DNA of 64,000 bases from Larimichthys crocea (Eukaryota; Chordata; Actinopteri; Sciaenidae). The DNA lies in assembly GCF_000972845.2 (NCBI RefSeq), contig NC_040022.1:4009501-4073500 (forward strand). Reading direction: 5' to 3'. Shown here piece by piece: positions 1 through 13,849 of this stretch; the first letter of the stretch is position 1, and each line of letters begins with the position of its first letter. Below the pieces are notes generated by a model. It searched no databases and was not told the origin of the DNA. It was given only the letters and a program-made list of their open reading frames with translations. Both the position numbers and the translations under genes were made by a program.

Positions 1-2700
1 AAAAGAAGAATCGTCTCTGGCCGGAGCGTTTAGAGGACGCGTCCTTCTCTGTGTGACACCGCATGATTTATACCTGGTGGCTTCACTTTTACCTGCAACC
101 AGGGTTTAAACACTGACTGACATAAGTAGCAGTTGTGTTAAACATCGTCTGTGTGCGTGTGTGTGTGAGCGTAAACACACTGCAAACACATACTGCCGCC
201 TTCATTTGGTCCATTACATAGACGCTCGTTCTTCTTTTTGTTTTTTGTGTTGGTTCGTTTGCATGACTCGGCGTGTTTTACTTGATGTTCGGAGGAAGGT
301 CAGAGTGGTGTGCACCCCCACGGAGCTGGTACAAGTGCGTTGCTCAAGGACACTTCAGCAGAGAGACCCCTCCCATGAAGAAACTTAGAATATGACGTCC
401 AGGGTTGTCTGTAGTTGCCATCTGCATATGTGCATAACATGATTGTTTATATAAAATAATTATACTTGTTAGTAATGTCTACTCTGCTAGAAAAATGCTC
501 CTCGGTGCCCTTTTCTCTGGTCAACATCGGTGCACAAAGTATTTTCTTGGAAGCGATAGATTTAAGTGATTCAATTTGTCTAAATCTCAGTCAGCCGTTC
601 ACAAATCTGTACATCCTTCCACTCAAAAGAACTGATCTGTTATGTCCTAACAGTCACATTTTAAAAAAACGTTTCTGTGCTGAGGAGAATTCCTGTTTTC
701 ACTTTCTGTCCTCTGAATCAGATTTTGTCACAACTTAAGCTTTTTTTAAAAAGAATTTAAATTTTTGTTTCCTCCTTGTAACTAACGCTGTTCTGTTCTC
801 TGCAGCCAGGTTCCTTATTTCTCAGCGTTGTGTAAAGCGTGTCGTAACGTTAAACGCAGTCAAATTTGTATCATGCATGTGAGGAACTGTGTGTGAGTGT
901 GTGCAGCTTTTACACAGAGAGAGGCTCAGAGGAGAAGTAGCACGCCATGGTTACTCTTCCTCTCCTCTGGTCTCATGGCTGGCGAGGAGGAGGAGGAGGG
1001 GTCGGTAGGCGGAGGGAGCAAAGGGGGGTGCGACCAATCGTCTGGCAGCAGCACCTGCGAGCAGCGAGGGGAGGCGGCCGCTCGGCTCGGAGACGGGAGG
1101 AGCTCAGAGGTCCTCCCTCTCTGGCTGCCTGCCTCCCTCGCCCGCACGCATGCTCTGACTTCATTCTCTCTCTCTCTCCATAATTTCTTGCTCTCTCTTT
1201 CTCTCTCTCTCCCTGGTACAGCATGTTCATTTCTCTCTCCCTCTCGCTCGTTTTCCCTCCCTTTCTCTCTCTCTCCCTCCCTTGGCATGTTTCCATGTTC
1301 TCTGCACCATGTTTCGTGAGTGAGCCAGTGGGTGACAGACAGACACACAGACACACAGACAGACAGACAGTGTCTCAAATACAGATGCATGTGTTTTAAA
1401 TTTGACGTCAGCTGAACTGCATTTCTCCAGCGTCTTGGACAGAGTGTTGTAATCTGATTAGACATGTTGGTCTGTGGTCAGTGGATGCATTCTGTGGTTC
1501 TTCTATTTGCATTAAACCATCAGTTATCTCTGTTCTGAGATTTAGTGGAGAGGACACGGGCTAGATCTGTGCGATTTCACTGCTTAACCCGGACAGTTTG
1601 TGTGCGGCGGAGAGAGGTGGGATCAACTTAAAGAATAGATGTGCTGAATACATCAGCGTGGAGTTATGGGTCACTGGAATCATTCACACGACTACTCTGC
1701 AGGAAATGTGGGGCACAATGCACAGTCCGTGTCCTGAGTGTGTTCAGAAGTTTAGGTGACGTGAAGATGAGAGTTCTCTGATTTAGTCGAATGAAGTGTG
1801 TGTCTTCATCCTGGGTGTAACATAGGAGGATTTTATACTTTTCTTTGTCACTTTTTAATATTAATGTGAATATTTTTGACGTCACATCACCGTGGCTTGG
1901 AGGACATTTGTCACAGCTTCTGGACATTTTACAGAGTAATGATTAATTCAGAAAATAATGGACAGTTAATTCTTGATGCAGTAAAATGCTACGCTATACT
2001 GTGCTGTACTATTCAGAAAATATGGAGGTACTTATATTTCTCATTGTTTACTTGACACCTCTGTACTTCTGCAACTCTATTATATCTCTGTGACACTAGA
2101 TAATAACACTAGTTATTGTACAGATGCAAACATTTCATATAAAACATGTCATCTCAGAGAATATGATGCATTTTTATAGATGAGATGTATTTGCTCAAGC
2201 TCAACCAGCTGCAGCATTCAGATATAATTAAATGCATCAATACTACTACTATAATAATAGCAAAATAATATGAACCCCTATATAATGTGTACTTTGGAAC
2301 ATATTGTTGCTCATACTTTTATTGAAGTAAAAGGGAAAAAAAAAGAAATGCAGTTTCTGAGTATTTTTCTTCCACTGCTGACTTTTCTTGGCCGTGCAGT
2401 CGTGTCAGGTTTGACCGCCTTGGATTCTGTCTGTAAAATGATTTTATTTCATATTTTATTTTTATTTTTCAAGTTTTTATTTTTTTCTGTTTTTAGTTGT
2501 GATCATTGCTGTTCATCTTCCAAGTGCTGCACTGTGTGTTTGTGTGTCACTTTTTGGTCACTGTGCAGAGGCATCCAAACTAGTTTCCCCTCTGGGTGTG
2601 AATAGTTATCAAATCTAATATAAAAATCTTCTTGCTTGCATTCGGTGTCAGCACAGAGAGTATTGCTCCCAGATATTTTATATCATAAGTGATTATTCTT
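1..2700. other. Non-coding stretch, probably igf2bp1 5' intron or upstream DNA
   Basis: No exon with family similarity was found on either strand. Open frames here lie in low-complexity DNA. About 1155-1290 is a CT-rich tract and 1330-1370 a short CAGA/CACA tract. Around 930-1150 the sequence is locally GC-rich with scattered CpG. Its assignment to an intron is an inference from the igf2bp1 exons that start at 29011. Confidence 0.5.
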
Positions 2701-2726
2701 TAACACACTAAAATGAGCCTTAACCT

Positions 2727-2915
2727 TAAAGGAACGCTACACCAATTTCTGCTGGAGCTTCGTTAGGTCTGATCATGTCACGGTGATGTCATGCGGGTTT
2801 GGACTACGACAGAAAGCCTACATGACAAAGTGAGGGCGTAGAGCTCGGAAAGGCAGGGATCTGCTGAACAGACGCTGTTGTGTTGCATTATGGGAAATGT
2901 AGGATCCAGCTTTCC
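2727..2915 (+). repeat. Dispersed teleost-type repeat, copy A
   Basis: The block starts with AAAGGAACGCTACACC and ends around GCATTATGGGAAATGTAGG. Sequence like this end recurs in reverse orientation near 9265-9305 and, more diverged, near 7605-7640. The pattern resembles a short teleost interspersed repeat that I recognise only by its ends. The boundaries are approximate. Confidence 0.4.
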
Positions 2916-3412
2916 ATCTCTGCTGCCTCCCATTTTGATCATTTAAAAGAAAATTGAGTTTCCAAACTTGAAGTGAAATGAATTACATTAGTGACCCTTT
3001 GGTCATGGACAGATGCGTGATGGATGTAGATACACCACACCTTGTAGTTTATTATTATTATTATTTTATTGACTATACGCTAATAAAATATTTGGATTTT
3101 TAAAAAGAATAACCTAAAATAAAGAGCTGGTAGTCAGCATACACAGCGACAGCCTCAAAGCAAAACAGCAGATAGTGCGAAGAAGAATGTGATGAAGACA
3201 AAGGAGGTGAAAATAGACAAAGAGAAGGTGGGGAAAAAAAAAGTTGAAACGACAACATAGAGGAGGAGAGGGGATAGAGGAGATACACGGAGGCCTTATG
3301 TAGGTGAAGGGGTAAGGGAGTCCTGTCTCTTTAAGAAGACCCCCCCCACCCCCTCCTTCTTCTCCTCCTCCCCATCTTTCTGATTGTTTCTTCTCTCTGG
3401 TTCAAACCATCT

Positions 3413-3414
<2 letters not shown>

Positions 3415-3470
<56 letters not shown>
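3415..3470. repeat. (CT)n microsatellite
   Basis: An uninterrupted CT dinucleotide tract of about 56 bp. It makes spurious Leu/Ser frames on plus and Arg/Glu frames on minus. Confidence 0.95.
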
Positions 3471-3474
<4 letters not shown>

Positions 3475-3685
3475 TCTCTGTCTCTTGCCCTTGTTTTTTT
3501 TCCTCCCTCATTCTGGTCTTGCTCACTAAAAATAAATTGTGCACGCACACTCACACACACAAGCAGCGAAGGGGAAGAAGGAAAGGGCAAGAAATGAAGA
3601 GAAGAAGAAAAGAGAGGGGAGGGAGGGTGGGGGGGGCGTTATTGGGGCCAGGGGTCGGGCCTGCATGGTGGATGGGGCCCCTTGC

Positions 3686-3723
<38 letters not shown>

Positions 3724-3773
3724 TATATATATATAATATATAATATTATAGATAAGATATATATATATATATA
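3686..3773. repeat. (AT)n microsatellite, interrupted
   Basis: TA/AT dinucleotide runs with short interruptions (AATATAATAT, ATAGATAAG). It directly follows a purine-rich to GGGGCC-rich segment. Confidence 0.9.
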
Positions 3774-6739
3774 ATAAAAGAATATACATAAAAGAATGTG
3801 TGTACGAGAGAGTGCCGCCCTGCTCCAGTCATCATATGGTCATGTCACACTGCTGTGTGTGTGTTTTAAGTGTTTTAGTCAGCCCTGGATTTCAACAATC
3901 CCCTGAACTTTTTCGAAATCATGTGTTCTACTTTTGGAGCAGACTTTGTCATATGATTCAAACTCTTTTTTTTTGTTTGTTTTTTTTTTTTTTTCAAGCT
4001 GAGAAATCAGTTTGTGGAGCTGCTGAAGTCTTTTAATTAAAACACCTGAAATCCTGAAAAATAATGATGTCAACCAAAGAATCTAGAAAGAAACAATAGT
4101 TTTTTGATTTTAAAGTCCAATTTCTCTAAGTTTAATCACAGGACATCTACATCATATAAAGTTGAAAATTTCTCTAAATATATCATTATATTTCACTGAT
4201 TATTTTTTTTAATTAATATTATATGCCTCAAAGTCATCAGTCAAATCCATGACACGTTCAGGAAAGCATGAATATATACATAGACAGTCCAATAATGACG
4301 TGGCTGTCAGTCCTTTCTGTATCAGAATGATTTCTGCCATCATGTATCTTTACTCTGCATTAAGGCTGATTTATGTTGATGTCTTTCATTGGCCATTTAT
4401 GCGTACACACATCATGTACATGCAGTAGTAGATATTACAGTATGCATAGCATGAGTAGATTGTCTGAGTTATATTAACATATTAAAAGGGAAAAAACTAA
4501 ATGTCAACAGTGGGAATAATAGTTTATAATTGACAATTAATTATAATTGTTGGCAGCAATACAATGGTAGTTCTGTAAGGCCAGGAAGATCATGAGCACC
4601 AATGCTAACAAACTAACGCTTAAATTCAACTTAATGTCACAATAGAAAAAATACCTGATTTCCAATTTCAAGGACTGTATCTTCCACAAGCAGAGCCCTT
4701 CTTGTTGCAGTGTTGTACCTGTACTCGACTCTTTGTTACGAAGACAAATCTGTACAAGGAGAGTCTTAGAAATCGCAAAAACGCTGCTCAGAACATACAA
4801 ACGGTTCTATCTTCAGTTCATATGTTGGGTTAGGTGTGGTTAGGTTAAAGGTACTCTGTCGTAATCCCTCAGTGGCTTCCCAACTGCAAATAATATGTAG
4901 TGTATTTAAAATTATAACAACGTACAACATTTTTTACTCTTAACAGAATGTATAAATGTGAATATAAGTAGTTATTGTGTGTGATTGTATTTCAGGAAAC
5001 CAGATGTGGGTAAGAAAAATGACATGGGCATGATCCCTCACTGGCTTCCCACCTACAAAGCATTTTTTTAAAAGATTTCCGCTGCTTCTTCTTCTTCTTC
5101 ATGTACAGATTTTTCTTTTCTCTGTACTCTATCTTTTCATACTACTTTTGTTTTTGTGCTAAATGTAGCCAGTAAATTTATTCCTGTGCATCACTGTGAT
5201 CTAGGAAACATAAATCAGCCCAAAGAATGGTTCAGAATCAGATATCATATAAGCCGTTTGATTGAACTGGACGGGGTTGATTGTTGTATAATCAGCTGTG
5301 GTTTTATTTCAAAGTATGCCTACAGTGTGTTTTCAAGGAGATGAAGAAATTAAATTTTAAAAGTAAATAACATTTGTCTCATTGTGTTTGACTTTTAACT
5401 GAACATATTCTAGCCAGATAAAATGTTTATTTGACGGCAGACGTCCAGACTCCAGCTGCTCATTTCACTTGATCCTCCTCGTCTTTGTCGGAACGTGTTT
5501 AAGCTCTTTCAAATCACATCCGTGTCACTAAACGCTGAGCGGAAATATGCTAACTAAACGATTCTGTCGAGCTGGAGTGAATGTTGGGAGGAGAAACGAA
5601 AGAAGGATGAATCGCTCTCGTACATTCTGTCATAGTTTTTTTTTTCAAAGTTTTGGGAGCCCGAGGGTCATGTGACTCATTCAACACATCCCTGACGGGG
5701 AGAACACTGAAAAAACATGTTGAAATGAGAGAAGTTAATCATTTTTATTATGGTCACGGGACAAAGTTGAACTCACAGCAGTCAATCGGCTAAAAAGAGA
5801 AGTAATCGACTAAATAGAAACAACTTGACGGGAGAACTTCTTCATTTCTAGCTGCTCTTGAAAGAAGCTTGATAACAGCCAAATTATTAAAGATGGATTT
5901 GTGAGTGGTTGCAGGTTCAGTCAGCGTAGGTTTTTGCATTCATAAATAATGTAAACAAAGGACCTAAATCCTGCCTTAACAGTTTTCTGTTAATTTGGAT
6001 GGATGTATTGTTTTATATTTTTACATCCCGGAAGGAAAAAATGATGTCATGTCAAACAAAAATACTTCTCTGTCAAAATAATCGAGATGAAAAACACCTT
6101 GACTTTTACATTAAATCAGTGTTTTCTCCTCTTATATACTGACTTCTGCTAAAATGCACAGTTGCAGTTTCATACAATCATCGGTCAAATTTTAATCACT
6201 TTCTGCACTAAAGTTGATTATTCCACAAAGTGAACCATGTAGAAATATGAAATTTACTACTGGATGAAACTTTGTTTGTGACATGGAGCTCTTGCTAAGC
6301 TGCTTCAAACTTCGCTCTGCATTTCAAATAATTTTTGAACTTGTTTTGAATTAGTCTTAAGATTTCAGATTCAGGAAAACAGATATCTGATCAGGACTGA
6401 AATGCTGATCCGTCCCCAACGTTTCCTTTTTTGTCTTTTATTCTTTTTTCTGACCTCTCACCCATTACTCTGTCGGACCACCACAACAGTACCCGCGTGT
6501 GTGAGTGAGTGTGTGTGTGTGAGCGCGGTAGGGCGGTAGGGCATTGCACCTTGAACTGAAATTCTTGACATTTTTTCAGCAGTAATGAGAAAGAAACTGG
6601 AGATTAAGGAGCCTATAGAGAATCCATGCTTCTGATTGGCCAGGGGGCCCTTTCCATGCTCTGCTCTGATTGGCTGGCGAGGCATTCTATAGTTGCTCTT
6701 TCGCATATAGAACTTCCTGCCCCGTCCTCTTCCTGGTTC

Positions 6740-6742
<3 letters not shown>

Positions 6743-6790
<48 letters not shown>
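6743..6790. repeat. (TG)n microsatellite
   Basis: A perfect TG dinucleotide tract of about 48 bp, just after a GC-rich CCAAT-containing patch. It is expected to be length-polymorphic. Confidence 0.95.
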
Positions 6791-6792
<2 letters not shown>

Positions 6793-6799
6793 CAGTTAA

Positions 6800-9700
6800 C
6801 TGTCAGCCTTCCAGCAGTTCGACTGTCTTTGTTGTTTTTTTTCTCTCATGGTCTCGATCTTTTTAGTTTCCCCCCTTCACTAGCGATGACATCAGCAAAT
6901 AATACAACAAAACAAGCAAAGAGAAACTTTTTTACTTTAGATTTAGATGAGAACAAATGAAACTCTTCTTCCTGCTCAAAGTTTCTCTGCCATAAAAATC
7001 ATTTTTAGCATAAAGAATCAGTTTGTTCATCTTTTGTTAATCTGCCATCGATGGACAATTTCAGTTTAATTTCACAATGAAAACTAGTAAGTAAGTAAAA
7101 GTAAACACTGTGTGTAACTGAAGAAAGTGTGTGTGTGTGTGTGCGCGTAGGGCTTTTATTTTGTTGATACTTTAATTGTCCTAATCATGGGTGGTTTTAA
7201 AATTGAAACAATGATTCTTTGGGTTCTTTAACCAAACAAAACAAAAAACATAAAAACTAGGATACAAACAAACCAAATTTAATTTCTTCGATTTATTCCA
7301 CCAAATTACACATAATAATCTATTTCTGTATTATTTATGCTCTTACTTTAAAAAATGATATTTACTCTGTCTCGGACAGTATTCACACATCCAGTCACAA
7401 ACTATTAAATGAACAGAAATGGATGCAAAAACATGACGTTTAGTTTTAGACAACAAAAATCTTCAACCCTCCTGTGTGTTTATGTTTAAACAGTCAAATG
7501 TTGCCTGTATATTTAAATGGGCACACCAGTGATTTAACAGAAATAGAACAGAGGCAGTAGGCAGAGATACTGACTTTTAGTCACTTAGTGAAGCTGTAGA
7601 AATGCTAGATCCTACAGTCTCACAATGCAGCTCATTAGCGTCTTTAATTAGACCGTAATTTTCATTAGAGCCCAGTAAAGGTGAGATCAAATGGAGGCTA
7701 AATACAATTAGCTTCTGTTAAATATAAATGATGTATGTATATTTACACAAAACAAAGTTCATCAGTTTAAATATGAAATATTTTATCTTTGTGTTGAGAT
7801 TAATTTAATATAGATGGAAAATAATTTGCAAATCTTCCAGACTACTTTTGGTTGTAGAATGTAAATAAAAACATGAAGTCACCAGAAAGTATTTCTTTAA
7901 AAAAAAAGAAGTCACATGACGTCACAGCCGTTCTGAGGAGAATAGAAACATGAAGCCTGTGAAATAAAGTTTATTTCAGTGCTTTGAAGCTCGAGAATCT
8001 GTGCGATTGGAGAACTCCTGCAGGACATAAAGACTTCTATTCATTTTTCATCAAAGATACTCACTTTCTCATGTTTTTTTTTTTTTTTTTTTTTGGATCA
8101 CATGTCGTGGCGATCTCCTGCCTGATGGCTAAAACGGGTCCAAAAAGATGGCTTTGTTCTGATCCAACAGCTAAAATTACAATACAATTTTATTTTATGT
8201 AAATGAAAAAAAAAAAATTCTTTTGTTGTATTTTTACCCTGAGGGGGGTTCTTATTTTTACCAGTTCGACTGATGTTGACCAAAGACGTGAGGACATTTG
8301 TCCTGACAGCACTTTAGCGTTATTTCATTTAATATTTTCTTAAAGTTGTTTTTTTATTTGTCTCCTGTGAGTTCCCCAAACAGTCGCTGACTGGGTCTTT
8401 GTTTGTTTCTATCGACTTGTTGATGTGTTCTTGAGCAAGACACTGAAGCAAGCTTTGTGTGTGTGCTTGTGTGTGTATGTCTCTTTGGACAAAAGGCAGG
8501 TAACTTGTCCTCCGTCCCAAACGGCTTTGATAGACTGGACGCTCTATATTTAGACACTCAAAGATGTGTTCTTGAAGCGTTTTAGGCTTCGGCATGGAGA
8601 CCTGACTCTCTGGCTGAGTCTGTCTGCTCCAGCATGCTTTTAGCATGACTGTCTGTTTGTCTGCACGCATGCATGAGCACAGGCTTCATCAGCTTCACAT
8701 TTCCAAGAAGTACGAGAAGAGGAAATGAATTCAGTGTGGCTGTTTTGAGTTGTAAAGATGGAGTCTGTGGGAAGTTTATCTGCAATCTTGTTTACACGTG
8801 TGGAGTTATTTAGAAATAACATACAAGAGCCATAGGAGGGGGGAAAAAAAGAGATCAGCTCTGCACCCACAGGTGCAGCATGTAGACCAGCATGCACTGC
8901 AGTATGGCACATGTAAGGAGTCTGCGTTTTTCGGAGAAATGCTAAAGTAGAAGTGGATGAATGGAGCCGAGATGCTCATTATTTTAGTTTCAAATGCAGC
9001 GTGAGTCCGTAGTCTGTGCTCGTTTTTTTTTTTTACATACAAAGAATTTGTCTTGGTGTTTTAGTGCACAACAAACATTATGTAAAAATATAAGGTGGAT
9101 AAAAATCTAAAAAAGATATATTTAGCCATATTTCTGTGATCTGTCTGTGGCCTATAATGTTACACAGACCGCTGAGGCGAACACTGGCGTTGATTAAGTC
9201 CATGTCATTTGTCCCTACAGTGATCATAATACTGGATATAATGGTCGAAATAGAAGCAGCTGAGTGTGAAATTATGCTAGAGCCTACATTTCCCCTAATG
9301 CAACATGGATGACCCTCTCTGCCTGACAAAAGATTCACGTTTCAAACGCGAGAGTCGTAAGATGGACTGAAATATTTTCTAACTTCAGAAATCTCCTAGG
9401 CAACAAAATCTGCACATCGTGGGTGAATGCAGAACTCGCTACACATCATTTCCTAATTTACCCTTCATGGCTTAATATTTCTCTTCCACTTAGCTTAGCG
9501 TTACAGCTGAAGGATAAATCTGTGTAGCATCTAGCATAGCCGATGGCGAGATTTGTTTTGGAAAGTTGCAAGACCTCCTACGTCCTGATTCCACCATCAG
9601 AGCGGCTGTGTGGGCGTAGTCTGAGAGGGAGGGTTCTAGTGGGTGGACTGGTGCAGCCATATTGAACCCACTGTATATGTAGCCAGTGTAAACAGTTTCT

Positions 9701-12700
9701 TTTAATATTGACAAGCTGTAAAACTAAATCGTCTCCCTCTTCGCTGCTGTAACTCATGGTTTGCTTTCCTCCTTGTGATCCTCTTCTCTCTCTCCTGGGT
9801 GTGCGTTCCAATCGCCATACTCTTTAGTGTGCCAGAATAAGGCTGTGTGTGTCTCAACAAAATCTAAATGTAAAAAAAAAACCCTGCGTGTCCTTCTGCA
9901 TCCTGTCACGGCCGTCGTGCTTTTCTCGCACGATCTGACCCACAATCTTTTGCACAGGGGAAGATGCATCGCGTGGACAGATGACAGATATTAGCACTGC
10001 AGTCTATGCGACCGTGTGAAAGTTTTTGCAAATGAAACGTAAAGATTGCTCACGTGCAGACAGACCACATTACCAACAGGATGTTCAATAGTGACCGATA
10101 ACTATAAACAATGTGTGGTTTTGCTGTGGGGAATATAACCTCCGTCTCTGATGAGCTCCACTGGCATTTTGTTGTCTCCATGGTAACGCTAAGTAGCTCT
10201 TAAATCACTCACTTTTCTTTTTTCTTTTTCTTTTTTACAACTTAATATAATTATATATAATAATGTAATATAATCTCACTCCTCATGCCGCTGCACGATT
10301 AACGGGGTCAAAGTTCAAGCAGCAGTGCGATGACCCAGCATGCAACAGCACGCGGGCTGTAATGCAGCTGCGGCGCCGCCAACAAGTATGCAGCATGGAC
10401 GACTCTCAAAGAGTTAAAATGGAGGCTGTGTCTGCTGGTCACATGTCTGACACACAGGCATGTGCGCACGCACACACATGCAGACATGTATGTGCTGCAG
10501 GGAGAGAGAGAAGAAGGTGGGGCGAGGGGGAGAGAGAGAGAAGAGTCCCCTCCCCCCCAGCACACACTCTCTTCCTCCGTCTCTCCGTCTCCCCCTCCAC
10601 CTCTCTGAAGTGGGTGTGTGCAAGTCGGGGGTGTGCCATATCACATCCACTGCACTCGCTCACGTGGTCTGGAGGTATGCGAGTGTGTGTGTGTGTGTGT
10701 GTGTGTGGAGGGAGGTGTTGCAGTAGTTGTACATTGTGGAGGTTGGGTGCGAGCCTTGGAGAAAAGTGTATGTGTGACAGTTTGACGGACTCGTTCTAAC
10801 AGGATTCATTGTTTTGGGAGGGAAAGAAACAAATGCCAGCTGATCTGACAAGATGATTGACAACTCCTGCATGTATTTTTAGGTCACCGAGTGTCTGACA
10901 GCAGATTTTACAGACTGGTGTTTTGTCTTTTTGAATAATTCATGTTTGGAAATGATTTTATTTCAATGTTTTAAACACACCGGTCCATGCAATCATTCAC
11001 AGTTTTGTAGTAGAAAGGGTTTAGTTGCTCCTCATTGTCTCAGACCCGCTGGCTGCTCAAAATAGCATTTCCTGTCATCGGTTTTAAATGTCATTGATGA
11101 TGGAAGAATTCACTTGTGTGTTCTGAATTGAAAGATAAGAGATTTTCATCAGTTTGGGACTTTTTACAGCGTAGTTTCGCTGCTTAGGGCCAAGCATCCA
11201 CTGAGTAACCCTGAAACAAACAAAACTGTACATGCCAGGTTTCCCTTTCATTTCTTGAAATGAGTGTTTGTTCATCAAAGACAAATCTCTATCATTTTTA
11301 ATCTAATATTTCAACATATTTGCATATCTGAAAGTCCCTTTTTAAAACTGTCGATGAGGATTATTTTTGAGCATTTTGTTTGGTTCCTCGTGTTACTTTT
11401 CACTACGCCACAATGCCCCTATTGTCTGTCTGCCAGTGTCACAGTATTAACGCTCTGAAGTTACAGCTTGAGTTTGTACGAGTGGAGAAAACCTGTCTGT
11501 TACAAAGGCAGCGATTCTCTCACAAGCGAAGTGTAAAATCAGGCTTGTGCGTAAAATATGATACTAAGAAATGTGTGTAGCATTTCAAGTTTATTTAATG
11601 TCGTCCATTGATGACAGAGTGCAGTTTCTCACCCCATGTTTAATTTACTACTTCAGAAACCAGTCGTGGTGCAGCGTGTCACTAACATAGGTGTGTCGTT
11701 TACACACTGAGAAGTTATAGAAATTAGCATATTTACAGTCTAGATGTCTGTGTGACGAAGAATTGAACTGCTCTGAGAATGTGTTGGTGGAAAAGGAAAC
11801 ACATTGGACCCAAATTAGTTTTTAAAGCTGTTGAAATATTTTTTTATATGTCTCGATGGATTGAATCAGAAAAATTTAATTAATCCATGTAGGGAAATTG
11901 TGTTTATTACAGCAGCTCCCAAACCGTAAGTGAGATAGTAAGTAATAGCAAGAAAAAACATTTGAACACTATAGATGTTGGATAGTAACACCCCAAGAAA
12001 AAACTTTAACACTATACACCTATAAGATATCCATTTTAACACTATATACACATTTATAAATAACAGTTAAATAAAACCAGTAACGGTACAATGGAAGCCT
12101 AGTAACAGTGAACTATGCAATATGTAAATCTAAAACCTTATAAAGAATTTAGTCTTTGAGAGTCTGTACAGAGAATACACTGATTCTTTAAAGTGTAGTA
12201 TGCATGTATTGAAGATTTCACTTATGTATTGCACAAGCACGTTTGGTAGCTACTGGACTTGACTTGGCGTGTCTGATATTTTGATTATCTGAATCTGATT
12301 ATTTATAACAGAATATGTAATAAAACTATTTACAAACTTTGCGGAATAAACAAACATAAAACAAATGAGTGGTACACTATAGTAAACAAATAGTTTTTGC
12401 TCAAATAAAACAAGACCATCATTTTTAAAAAGGGCTTTACAAAAAACTAAAACACAAATGAGCTCAGACTCTAAGGCAACTGCTTAAAAACTCTAAAAAA
12501 AAAGCCAGTCGGCAGACCTTGAGGCGAGATCTTTAAGAGTGTTGTGGCTACATATCTAGACCTTTTATACTACAAATACAATTTTATATATATAAATAAA
12601 TGGTTATACAACATAAGCATGTATGATGACAGCCTCAGAGGTTTGGAGCGGCCCTCTACGCTCACAGAAAAACCTTTTTATCCTCAAGAACCATCTTTTT

Positions 12701-13560
12701 CCTTTTTAAAGGTCCTATTGAGAACTGATTACTGCTTCTTTGAGTCGATCCTTTGTAGCAATGTGACTAGTTGTGATTAAAAACCAACAAAGAAACAGTT
12801 TGGACACTTTTAAACTGCATTTTCTTATGAACGTGAAAAGTACATAAAGTTTAACTAATGGCTGCTATATGCCTAACCTATTGGCTAACTTGTGACTGTG
12901 TAGAAATGATTGTTATGGTGTCATTTATAACAGGAAAGTGTAATATTCTACAACTTTTTTAGAGAGAGCAATTAATAATGTGATAATTTATAGGAAGCAA
13001 TAAAGAACTTTTCTAAATCACTTGACCACAATGTTGCATTCAAATAAAATATTTTAATTCAAATGATTACGTTTTGCTCCTTGAATAAACTCAGAGACAA
13101 ATACTATTTACACTAAATTCTGTGAGGAATTTGATAATAAAGAGTTCTTTGAAGAATCAATAGGTAAAGAGACGACAAAAAAAGTTCCCTTATGTCATCA
13201 CTGTAGAGAACCACTTCATATTCTGACTCAAACCTTTATTTTGAAAGGTGTCTGGTCTGACTTTAACAATATGTGATACTTTGTTCTGCTAAACTGTGAT
13301 GTTATGTTTGATTGTAGTGTTACTATCACTGTGTAACTAACAGTAGTAGCAGTTTAGTAGTTTAGTACTAATCTTCTGTCACTGTCCTGTTCAGGTAAAC
13401 AAACAGAAGAAGACTTTCAAAATAAAGTTTCTATGAATTTCCTCATAAATCAACATGTCCTCAGTGATTCTGCAGTGAGCTGCTTTGCCTGAGTCGCAGC
13501 AGCACAGAGGAGCACAGTGACTCAGTCGGCCCTCTGCTGTTCGAAGCAGCAAATGAGGGG
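6800..13560. other. Non-coding stretch
   Basis: AT-rich DNA without a supportable exon. It holds poly-T/poly-A runs (8074-8094, 8206-8219, 9024-9034), a short GT run at 10684-10706, a CpG/CA-rich patch at 10310-10620, and fragments of the dispersed repeat family near 7515-7640 and 9265-9305. The predicted frames show no domain I recognise. Confidence 0.5.
9125..9310 (-). repeat. Dispersed teleost-type repeat, reverse copy
   Basis: The reverse complement of about 9268-9302 (GCATTAGGGGAAATGTAGG) matches the distal end of the block at 2727-2915, so this is likely a reverse-oriented diverged member. The left limit is uncertain. Confidence 0.35.
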
Positions 13561-13764
13561 ATGAAATCCAAGGAGGCGAGTGTGTGTGTGTGTGTGTTTG
13601 TGTGTGGGGAGACGGGCCCCTTTCCTTGCTGCTTTTCTATTGGCTGCCATTGGTCCCGCCCTGTTCCTCGCCGATTCAAAACAAAGTTGAGGCTGACGTC
13701 ACACACACACACTCTCTCTCACACACACACACACTGGCTCTCCTTTAGACAAAGCAGGAACTCC

Positions 13765-13767
<3 letters not shown>

Positions 13768-13808
<41 letters not shown>
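13768..13808. repeat. (CT)n microsatellite
   Basis: A CT dinucleotide tract of about 40 bp. It follows a CA-rich segment (13700-13735) and a CCAAT/GC-box patch (13638-13675) containing ATTGGC, ATTGGT and CCCGCCC. Confidence 0.9.
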
Positions 13809-13812
<4 letters not shown>

Positions 13813-13849
13813 GCCTTCCTCCTTCTCCCCCATTTTGTTTTTTAAGAGG

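Larger units (their letters stand above)
2960..6735. other. Non-coding stretch with microsatellites
   Basis: No supportable exon. It contains the CT and AT microsatellites listed separately, several poly-T runs (near 3967-3995 and 5637-5646) and a CCAAT-rich GC patch at 6635-6690 with two ATTGG boxes. Open frames here are driven by repeats. Confidence 0.5.

Noticed and set aside
3296..3743. Long overlapping frames on both strands
   Set aside because: They are produced by the CT and AT microsatellites; the translations are Ser/Leu, Arg/Glu or Tyr/Ile repeats.
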